Source: Acidobacterium capsulatum ATCC 51196 (GTDB taxonomy: Bacteria; Acidobacteriota; Terriglobia; Terriglobales; Acidobacteriaceae). Taken from it: a stretch of 64,000 bases of DNA. The translations under genes were made by a program, and so were the position numbers. Shown piece after piece: positions 53,021-61,003 of the stretch. Position 1 is the first letter of the stretch. The number at the start of each line of letters is the position of its first letter. The notes beneath the pieces are model-generated. The model saw only the letters and a list, made by a program, of their open reading frames with translations. It ran no database searches and was not told the origin of the DNA. The stretch is taken from contig NC_012483.1 of NCBI RefSeq assembly GCF_000022565.1, positions 372,001 through 436,000 on the forward strand, read 5' to 3'.

Positions 53021-55459
53021 TTAGAGGACTGGGATTTGGAAGTGAACGCAGCGATTGCGAAGATCGTTGCCGTAAATCGAAGGCGTGGCATCCGAGTCGC
53101 ACAAGTTTCCGCGCGGCCCTGAGGTTGGCCCTGCGTACGCGGCCGTGCCGCTGGTCGGCGTGGTCCAGGCGTAGGCGAGCTTCGGACTGCCTCCGGTGGA
53201 AGGACCCGAGAGCACAATCTCCAGAGTCTCCGGTCCTACGATATTGATGGCGGTGATTGTCGGAGGCGTCGCCGAACCATCGGTAAACTCAAAACCGTAC
53301 TTACTGCCTGGGAAGTTATCTGGCTCGGTGACATTGACGGTGTCGATCTGCAGAGGAGCCACCGGCACATAGAAGTCAGCGATGATCGAGTTACCACGCA
53401 TGTAAGCCGAGCGCGGTTCCAGAGGGCGCCAGCTCTTACCCTGCATCACGTAGGCCAGAACTTTGGCAAACTCCTCGCCGTGCCAGCGGTAGCCGATCGC
53501 GCTCAGGTGAACGCCCTGGCCGGCCTCGTAAGGCAGATGATACTTCGGCCCTACGCACAGCAGCTTGCCGGGATTCTGATCGCATGCCGCAAGCTGCTGC
53601 GGAGGAATGATCGGCGTCGCGTGGCCAGCGTAGATGCCATAGCTGCTGATCTGCGACAGGATCATCGGGATGGTCTCTGTCTGTCCGGTGATCGCCTGGA
53701 TCGCGCTTTGAAGGTCAGACTGCCACGTCACCAGGTCGGCTTCATAGTTCGGATTGCCCGAGCCAAGCTCATCCTGCTCGCCGTGGATACAGAAGATTGC
53801 GCGAACGCCATAGGTCTCCGAAGCCGCGACCGTAATCGCTTTCGCAGCAGTGATGCTTGCGAGCGCGTTGAGATAGGGCTGAGTACCGGGGCCGACTGCG
53901 GAATAAGCGTGGCCGCCCCATGCATGAATAGAGCCGAGCAGAGTCGTCTTGCCAAGAGCAGCGTGGCGGCGAACGAAGTGGTTGAAGCAACCGCTCATGA
54001 CCGTCTCGCCGTAAGTGCCCTCAAACGCGTCCGTGGCTTCTACCATCGGCGTGAAGGATGCGATGTTTGCGGACTGCACCGCGGGATAGCTGCTGGCATT
54101 GCCGCTGTCTACGCCGCAGCGCAGACCACTGTTGAACATGATCGAGTCATATGGCTGCGAAGTGGAAAGCGGCGGCACTGCGAGCGCGCCGAGCATGAGC
54201 GACTGGCCGACGCCGATGACGTGGCTGACTTCATAGGCATTCGCAAACGGCGATGCTGCGGTGAGCTTCGTGACGCCGTTGCGATCCATTCGGTAGAGCG
54301 TGGCGACGCTGCCAGCGCGATCAGAGGCAAACGTGACGGTTTGTCCGTCCTCAGAAAGGGAGACGAAGATGTTATTGCCGGTGGACGTAAGCTTCGCGAT
54401 GGCTGCAGTGCGAATGTTGGCAGAAAATACCTGGTAGAGCCCGTTCGCATCGGTGCCCGTGTAGAACATCGTCTCGTCGCCATCGAATGCCCCCTTGACG
54501 GCGGGATCGAGAGCAAGCGTTCCGAGCACGCGCCCGTCCGCGCGGACTGCGAAGGCGACATTTCCCTTGGGATCTGAGATCGCATAGAGCGCGTTCGGCG
54601 GATTGACGCCCAGCTCTACCTCGCTGGACGTGACCATTGCATAGCCGTCTGCGACCAACGAGCCAAGAATGTTGAGCAGTCCGGTGACCGTGAGGTCGCC
54701 CCCGATCTTTACCAATGCTCCATTTGGGCCATTCTGCACAGCAAAGCCGATGAATCCAGCGGCGTCGCGGATCACGTAGAGCGCGCCTTCGTAATTGGCG
54801 GGAAGGTCCTGCTCGGTCGCGGTTCCCGTGCTCATCGTGTCCACGGTAAGACCGCCTGTAATTGTTGCGCCTGCGCTCGCAGTCAGCGGAGTGGTGACCT
54901 GTCCTGAGAGCGCTCCACTTGCTGCGAACAAAACAGCATTTGCGGTATCGGTCGCGCCAAAGGCCGAACCGGAGGTATAAGCAGTCGTCACGACGTAGCT
55001 ATTGCCGCCCTGGGTAAAGCAATCGTAGGGCGCATATGTTACATCAGGAGCCCACGCGCCTCGAAAGTTGAATCCCTGACCTTGCGGCCCGAGCTGGACG
55101 GTGACAAGCGCGGCCAGATTCGGAACGAAGTTGTCGAAGCTCCAGTTCGCGCCAGACGGCTGGATCAGATAGCCGGGACCCAGAGCGCTCTGCGACGTAA
55201 GATTGTCGCGCAGCGAGACCTTGTAGCAGACGTTTTTCGGGGACGTGAGCGAAGTGTCAGCGAGTGCGATGTTAAATGCGCCGTTGACGACCTGGGCAGT
55301 AACGGGCTCGGAGATTGCCTGACCGGAGCCGTTCACCACAAACGAGATCGCGTTTCCGTTGTTATCGCACGGAGTGAATGTGATGGATCCGCTTGCGAGC
55401 GGCGTGCCTGTTGCATCAGTGATTTTTGCAGCGGAGACAGAGGTATAACCGGCGGCCAT
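53021..55459 (-). CDS. Tail-fibre-like protein with an SGNH-esterase domain
   Basis: This is an 812-residue protein. The N-terminal 200 residues (ITDATGTPLASGSITFTP..., FRGAWAPDVTYAPYDCFTQGG) and the repetitive beta stretches after them look like a phage fibre stalk. From about residue 410 an SGNH-type hydrolase follows: VIGVGQSLMLG (nucleophile Ser), IHAWGGHAYSAVG, CIHGEQDELG and GVHLSAIGYRWHGEEFA (Asp/His block region). The protein ends in a beta domain. It probably deacetylates host polysaccharide during adsorption. It follows the early genes directly. Confidence 0.75.
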   Translation of the reverse strand: MAAGYTSVSAAKITDATGTPLASGSITFTPCDNNGNAISFVVNGSGQAISEPVTAQVVNGAFNIALADTSLTSPKNVCYKVSLRDNLTSQSALGPGYLIQPSGANWSFDNFVPNLAALVTVQLGPQGQGFNFRGAWAPDVTYAPYDCFTQGGNSYVVTTAYTSGSAFGATDTANAVLFAASGALSGQVTTPLTASAGATITGGLTVDTMSTGTATEQDLPANYEGALYVIRDAAGFIGFAVQNGPNGALVKIGGDLTVTGLLNILGSLVADGYAMVTSSEVELGVNPPNALYAISDPKGNVAFAVRADGRVLGTLALDPAVKGAFDGDETMFYTGTDANGLYQVFSANIRTAAIAKLTSTGNNIFVSLSEDGQTVTFASDRAGSVATLYRMDRNGVTKLTAASPFANAYEVSHVIGVGQSLMLGALAVPPLSTSQPYDSIMFNSGLRCGVDSGNASSYPAVQSANIASFTPMVEATDAFEGTYGETVMSGCFNHFVRRHAALGKTTLLGSIHAWGGHAYSAVGPGTQPYLNALASITAAKAITVAASETYGVRAIFCIHGEQDELGSGNPNYEADLVTWQSDLQSAIQAITGQTETIPMILSQISSYGIYAGHATPIIPPQQLAACDQNPGKLLCVGPKYHLPYEAGQGVHLSAIGYRWHGEEFAKVLAYVMQGKSWRPLEPRSAYMRGNSIIADFYVPVAPLQIDTVNVTEPDNFPGSKYGFEFTDGSATPPTITAINIVGPETLEIVLSGPSTGGSPKLAYAWTTPTSGTAAYAGPTSGPRGNLCDSDATPSIYGNDLRNRCVHFQIPVL

Positions 55460-55495
55460 GATGACATGGTGCCGTGCTCGCGCGTGGAGGAGTGT

Positions 55496-56041
55496 TCACT
55501 CGTGAGTGGAAGAACGCTTCGGCAAGTTCGCATGCGACCGCGTGCATGCGCTGAACCAAGCGGCAAAAGATTTGCGGCTGATGCGCCACTGGCAGGCTCC
55601 GCGATCGAGGAGACGGTAGGCGTAGAAGCGGCCTTCTTCGATAAAGTTCACGACCGGACCGCGCGACTCGTAGCCAAGATAGCGGTTGGCATCGACAATG
55701 CTCATTGTGTCGCTCAGCGGAAACGGCAGAAGATCTTCGTCGCGATGACGAAAGAGCGAGTTGGACAGCGGCGGCCGCTGCACCGGAATGGAGTGCTTCT
55801 TGGCGAGGTAGTCACAGAACTCGACGACCGATTTGTAAAGCACACGCTTCCGCTTTGCGACGCCGAAGGAAAGTACGCGGATCAACGGGCTGCCGGACTC
55901 GTCGCAGGTGTCTTCGATCTGATAAACGGTCTTCGGCGTCGTGCCCAGGATCAGACACGTCCGCTCCAGCGTGATCCACTCGCGCTCGGCGAAGGGCAGC
56001 AGGATCTGCGAGCCGGGACCGTCCGCGGGCCGCTGGCTCAT
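55496..56041 (-). CDS. Phage-associated hypothetical protein
   Basis: This encodes 181 residues; the start overlaps the stop of the gp16-like gene as ATGA. It carries two similar-looking DNA-binding-type segments (ITLERTCLILGTTPKTVYQIED; MSIVDANRYLGYESRGPVVNFIEEGRFYAYRL), each like an excisionase-type winged helix. A regulator at the end of the early operon, in the place where Mu has Mor, is possible but unproven. Confidence 0.6.
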   Translation of the reverse strand: MSQRPADGPGSQILLPFAEREWITLERTCLILGTTPKTVYQIEDTCDESGSPLIRVLSFGVAKRKRVLYKSVVEFCDYLAKKHSIPVQRPPLSNSLFRHRDEDLLPFPLSDTMSIVDANRYLGYESRGPVVNFIEEGRFYAYRLLDRGACQWRISRKSFAAWFSACTRSHANLPKRSSTHE

Positions 56042-56556
56042 GCCGGTCTCCTATCTTGCCAGAGCCCCGCGGCCTGGAGCATTCCTTTGAGGGCCCAGCG
56101 CACCTTGTTGGCGTCGGCCGTCGTGCGAATGGCGCGATCGCGAGACTTGAGTGGTGAGCGGATGGAGCGGAGCCATGCATCGAACCGCTCACGCGTCCAG
56201 CCGAGCCGCTGATACATCTCCTCGATTTGCTCGATGTCCTGGGCGCTCGCGATCTGCGGCTGATCGGCCAGGTCTTTGCCGTCACGGCGGCCATCGCGGC
56301 CGCGGCGGTCGGCGTCCGCACGGCTGCGACGCTGCTTGAGAGGTGCGCGATAATTGAGCTGCGCTTGGGCGGCGTCAATGAGGCGGCGCGCCTCGTCTGC
56401 CGTGAGGTCTTTGAAGGATTCCACCTTGCGGCCGATACCTTCGGTGGCCCAGAGCAGCCGCTCGTCGCGCGTGTTCTCAATCTGCGTGCGCCGCGCGACC
56501 TGGCTGAAAAGCACCTGCAGCCGTTTCATCTGCGGGCTGGTGATTTGCCTGCTCAT
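56038..56556 (-). CDS. Mu gp16/GemA-like protein
   Basis: This is a 172-residue basic protein. The start (ITSPQMKRLQVLFSQVARR) and the later EEMYQRLGWTRERFDAWLRS and KVRWALKGMLQAAGLW correspond to the order of motifs in Mu gp16/GemA-type (DUF1018) regulators, which modulate host DNA topology and early expression. An Arg/Asp-rich insertion (RRSRADADRRGRDGRRDG) sits in the middle. Overlaps of 4 bases link it to both neighbours. Confidence 0.65.
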   Translation of the reverse strand: MSRQITSPQMKRLQVLFSQVARRTQIENTRDERLLWATEGIGRKVESFKDLTADEARRLIDAAQAQLNYRAPLKQRRSRADADRRGRDGRRDGKDLADQPQIASAQDIEQIEEMYQRLGWTRERFDAWLRSIRSPLKSRDRAIRTTADANKVRWALKGMLQAAGLWQDRRPA

Positions 56557-56798
56557 AGATCAGGCTCCTTTCGTTTTGCCGGGCGTCCGCGTGGACGCCG
56601 AAGATTTGCTCCGCAATTCGGACACGTCGCCGGCGTTGCGCTTTGTCTTTGTTCGCGCCGGTCGGCCTCGCGGCACGCGCCGCTGCAGAACCTGGCTGAC
56701 TTCTCTTTCACGAGCTTGCTGCACCCCGGTCTCTGACATTGCCGCGCCGGCTGAATGGTCACTGCTGTTGGCCCCTTTCGTTGCTCGCATGGTTGCAC
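56553..56798 (-). CDS. Small zinc-finger-like protein, overlapping the upstream gene
   Basis: This encodes 81 residues with two Cys clusters (CQRPGCSKLVKEKSARFCSGAC and CPNCGANLRRPRGRP) and a basic tail, like many phage zinc-binding proteins. It overlaps the 3' part of the gene at 56560-57051 in another frame over about 240 bases. The Cys spacing makes this frame convincing. The stop overlaps the gp16-like start. Confidence 0.6.
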   Translation of the reverse strand: MQPCEQRKGPTAVTIQPARQCQRPGCSKLVKEKSARFCSGACREADRREQRQSATPATCPNCGANLRRPRGRPAKRKEPDL

Positions 56799-57051
56799 CC
56801 AGAATTCCGTAGCCTGCCATGTCGCGGTACGGTGACTCGCCGAATGCGTCGCGGTCGGTAGCGATGCGCATCTGCTTGTCGAAGATCCTCACCTGCAGGA
56901 GCGCGTCGTCGTATTGGTCGGGACGCAACCCCGCTGGGTAGAGCAGGCGCAGGAAATCGCCCGACTTGGCAAAGCTGCTGCCGTAGGCGCGATTCTTCGC
57001 CTCGACGAGCGCGCCGATCTCCTGGGCGACGGCGAAAAAGCTTCCCTTCAC
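56560..57051 (-). CDS. Phage protein with DUF1599-like N-terminus
   Basis: This frame encodes 163 residues. The first 85 (GALVEAKNRAYGSSFAKSGDFLRLLYP, LLQVRIFDKQMRIATDRDAFGESPYRDMAGYGILG) look like a compact helical domain of the type found in nucleotide-modification-associated phage proteins (DUF1599-like). The remainder is Arg/Ser-rich and overlaps the zinc-finger frame, so it may be a by-product of that overlap. The start overlaps the upstream stop as ATGA. Confidence 0.55.
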   Translation of the reverse strand: MKGSFFAVAQEIGALVEAKNRAYGSSFAKSGDFLRLLYPAGLRPDQYDDALLQVRIFDKQMRIATDRDAFGESPYRDMAGYGILGATMRATKGANSSDHSAGAAMSETGVQQAREREVSQVLQRRVPRGRPARTKTKRNAGDVSELRSKSSASTRTPGKTKGA

Positions 57052-57338
57052 CGGGTCCTCCGCTTCCGATCGGCAGCGTCACGCTGATGCGGCGTCCGCA
57101 TGTCACGCGCAGCCTCAATGCCGGAGTTCTTCATGGATGTAACAATGGCCTGAAGCTGGGATCGCAGGCCATCTGGGAGTTTGTAGTCCCCAGAGCACAG
57201 CGTGGCGTAGGCAATGCCGCGCAGCTCGCAGATGGCGGCGCTGATCTGATGGGCTGCGGTCCACGACAGACGGTGGCCTGCGAGCGCGTCTTCAAAGCGC
57301 TTGAGCTTCCTGCTTTCTTCTATTCGCGATTCGCTCAC
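57048..57338 (-). CDS. Phage hypothetical protein
   Basis: This is a 96-residue helical protein (LAGHRLSWTAAHQISAAICELRGIAYATL...QLQAIVTSMKNSGIEAARDM) ending in a basic tail. It is linked by 4-base overlaps to both neighbours. No family is recognised. Confidence 0.6.
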   Translation of the reverse strand: MSESRIEESRKLKRFEDALAGHRLSWTAAHQISAAICELRGIAYATLCSGDYKLPDGLRSQLQAIVTSMKNSGIEAARDMRTPHQRDAADRKRRTR

Positions 57339-57886
57339 AGCGCCTCCAGAATCTCGGCTTTGACGGACTGCAACGCGCGGCGCTTGGCCTCGTACGACAG
57401 GATGTTCCAGATCGAATCGAGCACTTCCAGACGCGCCATCGCGGCGAGCGTGCCCTGTTCCACGGGCACTTCGACCGGACGGGCAGCCGGGATGCGTTTG
57501 GCTGGCTTGACCGTGGTCACACGCTCGACGAACGCCTTCGATTCCCCGCTCTTTGCCGCTTTGCGGATGTAATGGACGCTCACGTCGGATATGCCGTATT
57601 TGGCGGCGAGGGATGTGTTGGTGGCCGACGCCGGCTCGCGCAGGATCGCGGCGCGGGTCTCGTCCGGAATCCGCTTGTGCTTGTTCGCTCGCGAGGTTTG
57701 CTCAGAAGCCGGACGTTCGGCCACCGGCGGAGATGCCGGAGCTGGAGATCCGATAGGCAGAGCGGGAACGCCAGCTCGCACGGCCTCGGCCGAAGCGCAG
57801 GGCCGGCACAGCAGCATTTCCAGAACCGTGTGCGTTGCCTCAGACGTTCGCCCCAATTGTGCGCATTCTTCACACCATTTCTTCAT
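57335..57886 (-). CDS. Phage Cys-pair/helix-turn-helix protein
   Basis: This encodes 183 residues from ATG 57886, which overlaps the previous stop as ATGA; a longer frame to 58066 is a shadow. The N-terminus has two Cys pairs (KKWCEECAQ, LLCRPCAS) that could bind zinc. A central helix-turn-helix (PDETRAAILREPASATNTSLAAKYGISDVSVHYIRKAAK) and a helical C-terminus follow. Probably DNA-binding. Confidence 0.65.
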   Translation of the reverse strand: MKKWCEECAQLGRTSEATHTVLEMLLCRPCASAEAVRAGVPALPIGSPAPASPPVAERPASEQTSRANKHKRIPDETRAAILREPASATNTSLAAKYGISDVSVHYIRKAAKSGESKAFVERVTTVKPAKRIPAARPVEVPVEQGTLAAMARLEVLDSIWNILSYEAKRRALQSVKAEILEAL

Positions 57887-58086
57887 TTGCGTTTGATCCT
57901 CCTGATTCGCAGGTGTTCGGGCCTCGGATGGCCGACATGCCAGCCGTGACAGAATCGGCACTGGTAGATGACCAGCTCGCCGGGCTTGAGGTTGTGCGCG
58001 CGCATGGTCGAGCGCAGCGCGGCGCGCGCGTTCCACCACTTCTCGTGGCGAACTTTTTCCAGGCAACTGCGGCGCTCGCTGTTCAT
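57883..58086 (-). CDS. Small Cys/His phage protein
   Basis: This encodes 67 residues, with YQCRFCHGWHVGHPRP as a likely metal-binding knuckle and a basic C-terminus (IRRIKRK). The overlap with the next start is ATGA. Small phage proteins with a CxxCxxWHxGH pattern are common; function unknown. Confidence 0.65.
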   Translation of the reverse strand: MNSERRSCLEKVRHEKWWNARAALRSTMRAHNLKPGELVIYQCRFCHGWHVGHPRPEHLRIRRIKRK

Positions 58087-58367
58087 GCCGACCTCTTCAG
58101 GTTGGCGCTGCTGCGCAGGCGGTTGAGCTTAAGCTCGTATCCGGAAGTGTCGAGACCTTCGAGCGCGGCTACGGCGATGATGGCCTGCTGCCGCGCGATG
58201 AGATAGAGGCGCGGGCTCATGCCGTATTGCATGTTTTCCCAGCGCGAGGTCACGAGCTGCTGCAGGTCGCGCGGGACCAGGTTCCAGTGCCTGTAGCACA
58301 TCAGGAAGCGCTCGAAGATCCTCATGCGGCAGCCCGGCGCGGCGCACTCATGCATGCGGGTGCTCAT
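58083..58367 (-). CDS. Small Cys/His phage protein
   Basis: This encodes 94 residues. HECAAPGCRMRIFERFLMCYRHWNLVPRDLQQLV is a recurring phage pattern of a Cys2/Cys-His metal site followed by a W-x-LVP helix. The rest is helical (RLYLIARQQAIIAVAALEG). It is coupled by ATGA overlap with neighbours. Confidence 0.65.
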   Translation of the reverse strand: MSTRMHECAAPGCRMRIFERFLMCYRHWNLVPRDLQQLVTSRWENMQYGMSPRLYLIARQQAIIAVAALEGLDTSGYELKLNRLRSSANLKRSA

Positions 58368-58837
58368 TGATGCTCTCCTTCGTGGACTTCTTCAGTGATG
58401 GCGAGTTGCCCGCGCAGCTCGAGGATGGCGCGATCGCCGACCAGGACGCGGGCGCGGTCGAGCAGCTTGAGTGCCTCGTCGATGTAGGGCTGCGCTGTGC
58501 TGCGTGCTTCTTCCGGCGTCATGACCAGGTAGTAGCCGCCGTCGACGCCGTCGCGCGACGCCCCTACGGGCAGCCGGAAGTCGGTGACCAGCGACCGCAC
58601 CAGATCCTTGATGGTGCGCTCGCTGATCTCCAGGCGCTGCCTGATCTCGCTGATGCGGATGGCGCGGTCTCTTCCATAGCGCTTGGAGAGGATGTGCAGC
58701 AGCCGGCGCTGCTGCTCGGTGATGCGGAACTGCGACTCGCCGAGCAGCAGTCGGGTGATCTGATCGTCCAGGTGCGCGCGGCGCTCCTGGGCGATCAGTT
58801 CGGGCGTGCGCGTTTCAAAGAGGGCGGCTTGCGTCAC
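58364..58837 (-). CDS. Phage winged-helix DNA-binding protein
   Basis: This encodes 157 residues from GTG 58837, whose GTGA overlaps the previous stop; a longer frame to 58978 is a shadow. The middle (ITEQQRRLLHILSKRYGRDRAIRISEIRQRLEISERTIKDLVRSLVTDFRLPVGA) is a helix-turn-helix, followed by a beta wing (GGYYLVMTPEEA). A DnaA/regulator-type DNA-binding role in early phage functions is likely. Confidence 0.65.
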   Translation of the reverse strand: MTQAALFETRTPELIAQERRAHLDDQITRLLLGESQFRITEQQRRLLHILSKRYGRDRAIRISEIRQRLEISERTIKDLVRSLVTDFRLPVGASRDGVDGGYYLVMTPEEARSTAQPYIDEALKLLDRARVLVGDRAILELRGQLAITEEVHEGEHQ

Positions 58838-59076
58838 ATGTGCCTCCGGATGAGAATGCCGAGCTGCCGCAGGCAGCTTGTGCTGTCGCAAAGCGTGCGC
58901 TCGGGGTTGGCCCAGCGGCAGTTGCGTCCGTTCTTCTCGCGACAGGCATTGAAGTCGGAGCATCCGCAGAACCTGCAAATGCCGGATGGCCAGTAGCCGT
59001 CGATCAGGGCCAGGATGCGAGCCCTGCGGCGGTCGTGACGGCTCGTGAGGCGGCGTGCAAAGCAGAAGATGCTCAT
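58834..59076 (-). CDS. Small zinc-ribbon phage protein
   Basis: This encodes 80 residues from ATG 59076, overlapping the previous stop as ATGA. ICRFCGCSDFNACREKNGRNCRWANPERTLCDSTSC carries seven Cys in a tight cluster, as in small phage zinc ribbons with a W-A-N-P stretch. Confidence 0.65.
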   Translation of the reverse strand: MSIFCFARRLTSRHDRRRARILALIDGYWPSGICRFCGCSDFNACREKNGRNCRWANPERTLCDSTSCLRQLGILIRRHM

Positions 59077-59270
59077 TGAACGCGTCCTTTCTTTTTGGGC
59101 TTGCAGATCGGGCAGAGATCGACCTGCATTCCGGAGCTGCCGCGCGTGCGCAGCCATCCGAGATTTTTCGCAGCCTGACGGAGGTCGCGGTGCGAGAAGA
59201 TGGCTCCGTCCACCGAGGCGGTCCAAATCTTGCACTGATCGCATTCGAGGAAGGTTTCGGTGCGCATCAT
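59073..59270 (-). CDS. Small Cys-pair phage protein
   Basis: This encodes 65 residues with Cys pairs at each end (FLECDQCKIW and VDLCPICKP) that could close a single zinc site around a middle domain (HRDLRQAAKNLGWLRTRG). It is linked by overlaps to both neighbours. Confidence 0.65.
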   Translation of the reverse strand: MMRTETFLECDQCKIWTASVDGAIFSHRDLRQAAKNLGWLRTRGSSGMQVDLCPICKPKKKGRVQ

Positions 59271-59767
59271 GCGGCACCGCCTTCCGCAGGCTGCTCCGGC
59301 TCTTCCGCGTCGTCGTCAGACTCGCCGACGAAGGACTCGTAGAACAGATTGAAAGCCTCGATCTTGCAGGCAACATCGAGCGTCTTCCACCACATGTCGA
59401 TTGCGGCTTCGGAAATGTGAGCTAGCGGGCGCGGGATAGGAAGCGTGATTCGATCGGGACAGGCGCTCGCGAGTTCGCCGTGGAGTTGCATCACCTCTTC
59501 CGGGGAGAGTTTGGCTGTGTTCGGGGTCGGCGCGGACGGCTTTGTTGGAGCTTCGCCAGAAAGCGGAGCCGCGTCTGCGACTTTGCAGTAACGCGTTTGC
59601 TCTCTCGCGCTCGCCCACGCGCCAAGCTCTGTTGGGCACGCGTTTCCGAGAGGTGCTCTTCCGTTCGCGATCTGATAGAAGCCACCTGCGGGAGTGTGGA
59701 CACCCGCTACCAGGTGGACCTGTGCCCCCGGAAATCGCATTCTGACGACTTCTTCGTCGGTCATCAT
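59267..59767 (-). CDS. Phage hypothetical protein
   Basis: This encodes 166 residues from ATG 59767; a longer frame to 59929 overlaps the upstream gene and is not needed. The N-terminus (MTDEEVVRMRFPGAQVHLVAGVHTPAGGFYQI) resembles the start of the next upstream protein (MTDEQIVSARGSLFGCTVYV). A helical C-terminus with an acidic tail follows. Unrecognised. Confidence 0.55.
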   Translation of the reverse strand: MMTDEEVVRMRFPGAQVHLVAGVHTPAGGFYQIANGRAPLGNACPTELGAWASAREQTRYCKVADAAPLSGEAPTKPSAPTPNTAKLSPEEVMQLHGELASACPDRITLPIPRPLAHISEAAIDMWWKTLDVACKIEAFNLFYESFVGESDDDAEEPEQPAEGGAA

Positions 59768-60171
59768 GCGACACCCCCTTCGGGGCTGCGAAGCTGGAGG
59801 GCCGTCGGCGTCTTGTTGTTGCCAAAACTGGCCTTTAGGCGTTCGGCTGCGTCGCGCCACGCCGACTTTGGCGAAGCGCAGATATCGCTGAGCGCTGGAC
59901 CTTGAAAGCCTTCGCGGATGAACCAGCATGGCTTGCCTGACTTGCGCAAATATTCGTAATAATCAAGACGCGCACGAGGCTCTGCGGCTTTGACTTGCAG
60001 CTTGGGTGTGAGATGGCGAGCCGCTTCTGTGCGCTGTTTCTCGCAGCGATGCCGCTGACCGGTCGCGACGTGTGTGCCGCACAAAGGACAGTCGATCTCC
60101 ATCCCCTCGACATAAACAGTGCAACCGAAAAGAGAGCCTCTGGCCGACACGATTTGCTCGTCTGTCATCAC
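59764..60171 (-). CDS. Phage hypothetical protein with Cys/His motif
   Basis: This encodes 135 residues. DCPLCGTHVATGQRHRCEKQR near the N-terminus is a probable zinc-binding site. The rest is helical and basic. Starts and stops overlap both neighbours by 4 bases. Confidence 0.55.
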   Translation of the reverse strand: MMTDEQIVSARGSLFGCTVYVEGMEIDCPLCGTHVATGQRHRCEKQRTEAARHLTPKLQVKAAEPRARLDYYEYLRKSGKPCWFIREGFQGPALSDICASPKSAWRDAAERLKASFGNNKTPTALQLRSPEGGVA

Positions 60172-60698
60172 TCGCCGCCTTTCTTGGCGCGCGACTTCTT
60201 TGGCGGCTTGCTGAGATCGAACATCACGACCTTGAGCGACGGCTTCTTCGCCTTGACCTGAATGCAGCGGCCGAAGAGCGAGAGGATCTTCTCGCTGAGA
60301 CGCTTCGAGACAGACTCCGTGCGCATCACCTGGTCGGCGCCATCGACGACTTCGTACTTCGAGCGCAGGGTGAAGAGGCGCGGGAAGTGATCAGAGCGCT
60401 TGTTGGCTTCGAGCGCGGACTTCAGGTCTTCGACGCGGCCATCGTCGATGGTGATGGTGTCGGACTTGGTCAGTGTGAGCTCGGAGTGGCGGCCGGTGAG
60501 GCGGCGCGACTTCTCGGCGTGCGGCACGACCACGCCGTAAATGCGCACCATCTCAATGGCTTCTTCTTCGACGGAGGCGAGCGCCTCCTGCGCGCCTTTG
60601 ACGTGGCGCTTTGCGGCGGACCAGCGCTGGGCGAGCTCGTCGATCTGCTCGGGCGTGGGTTTGGCTGAGGTCTCGGTGATTTCGGGATTCGTGGACAT
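60168..60698 (-). CDS. Phage protein, possibly Gam-like
   Basis: This encodes 176 residues from ATG 60698, preceded by CAGGAG. A long N-terminal helix (TPEQIDELAQRWSAAKRHVKGAQEALASVEEEAIEMV) is followed by a beta part (HSELTLTKSDTITIDD) and helices, ending in Lys-rich KKSRAKKGGE. Its place in the operon and the coiled start recall Mu Gam, the double-strand-end-binding host-nuclease inhibitor. The resemblance is not strong enough to be sure. Confidence 0.5.
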   Translation of the reverse strand: MSTNPEITETSAKPTPEQIDELAQRWSAAKRHVKGAQEALASVEEEAIEMVRIYGVVVPHAEKSRRLTGRHSELTLTKSDTITIDDGRVEDLKSALEANKRSDHFPRLFTLRSKYEVVDGADQVMRTESVSKRLSEKILSLFGRCIQVKAKKPSLKVVMFDLSKPPKKSRAKKGGE

Positions 60699-60724
60699 GA
60701 ATTTCTCCTGGTGAGTGAAGTGGG

Positions 60725-61003
60725 TTATGCTGCGGAAGCGGCCTGAGCAAAGCCGCCCGCAGACCATTTGTTCAGCACCTTGTGCTGGCAGTCGCTGCCG
60801 CAGATATCGAGCAGCACGATGTCTTCGCGTAGAACGTATTTCTCGTCGGCAGGATCCCATTCGGTGAACGGGTCTTTGCTCGCCGCGAAGGCTATGCCCT
60901 CGCGTTCGCAGCCTTTGCGCAGCGCGGCATAGCTCCAGCCGGCCGCTCCGTTAGCCTTGACGGCGTTGCAGCCGTTGCAATGGGTGATAAGGGATTCAGC
61001 CAT
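60725..61003 (-). CDS. Small Cys-pair phage protein
   Basis: This encodes 92 residues from ATG 61003, which lies inside the end of the upstream gene (8-base overlap). CNGCNAVK and DICGSDCQHKVLNKW form a likely zinc site around a helical middle. Unrecognised. Confidence 0.6.
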   Translation of the reverse strand: MAESLITHCNGCNAVKANGAAGWSYAALRKGCEREGIAFAASKDPFTEWDPADEKYVLREDIVLLDICGSDCQHKVLNKWSAGGFAQAASAA

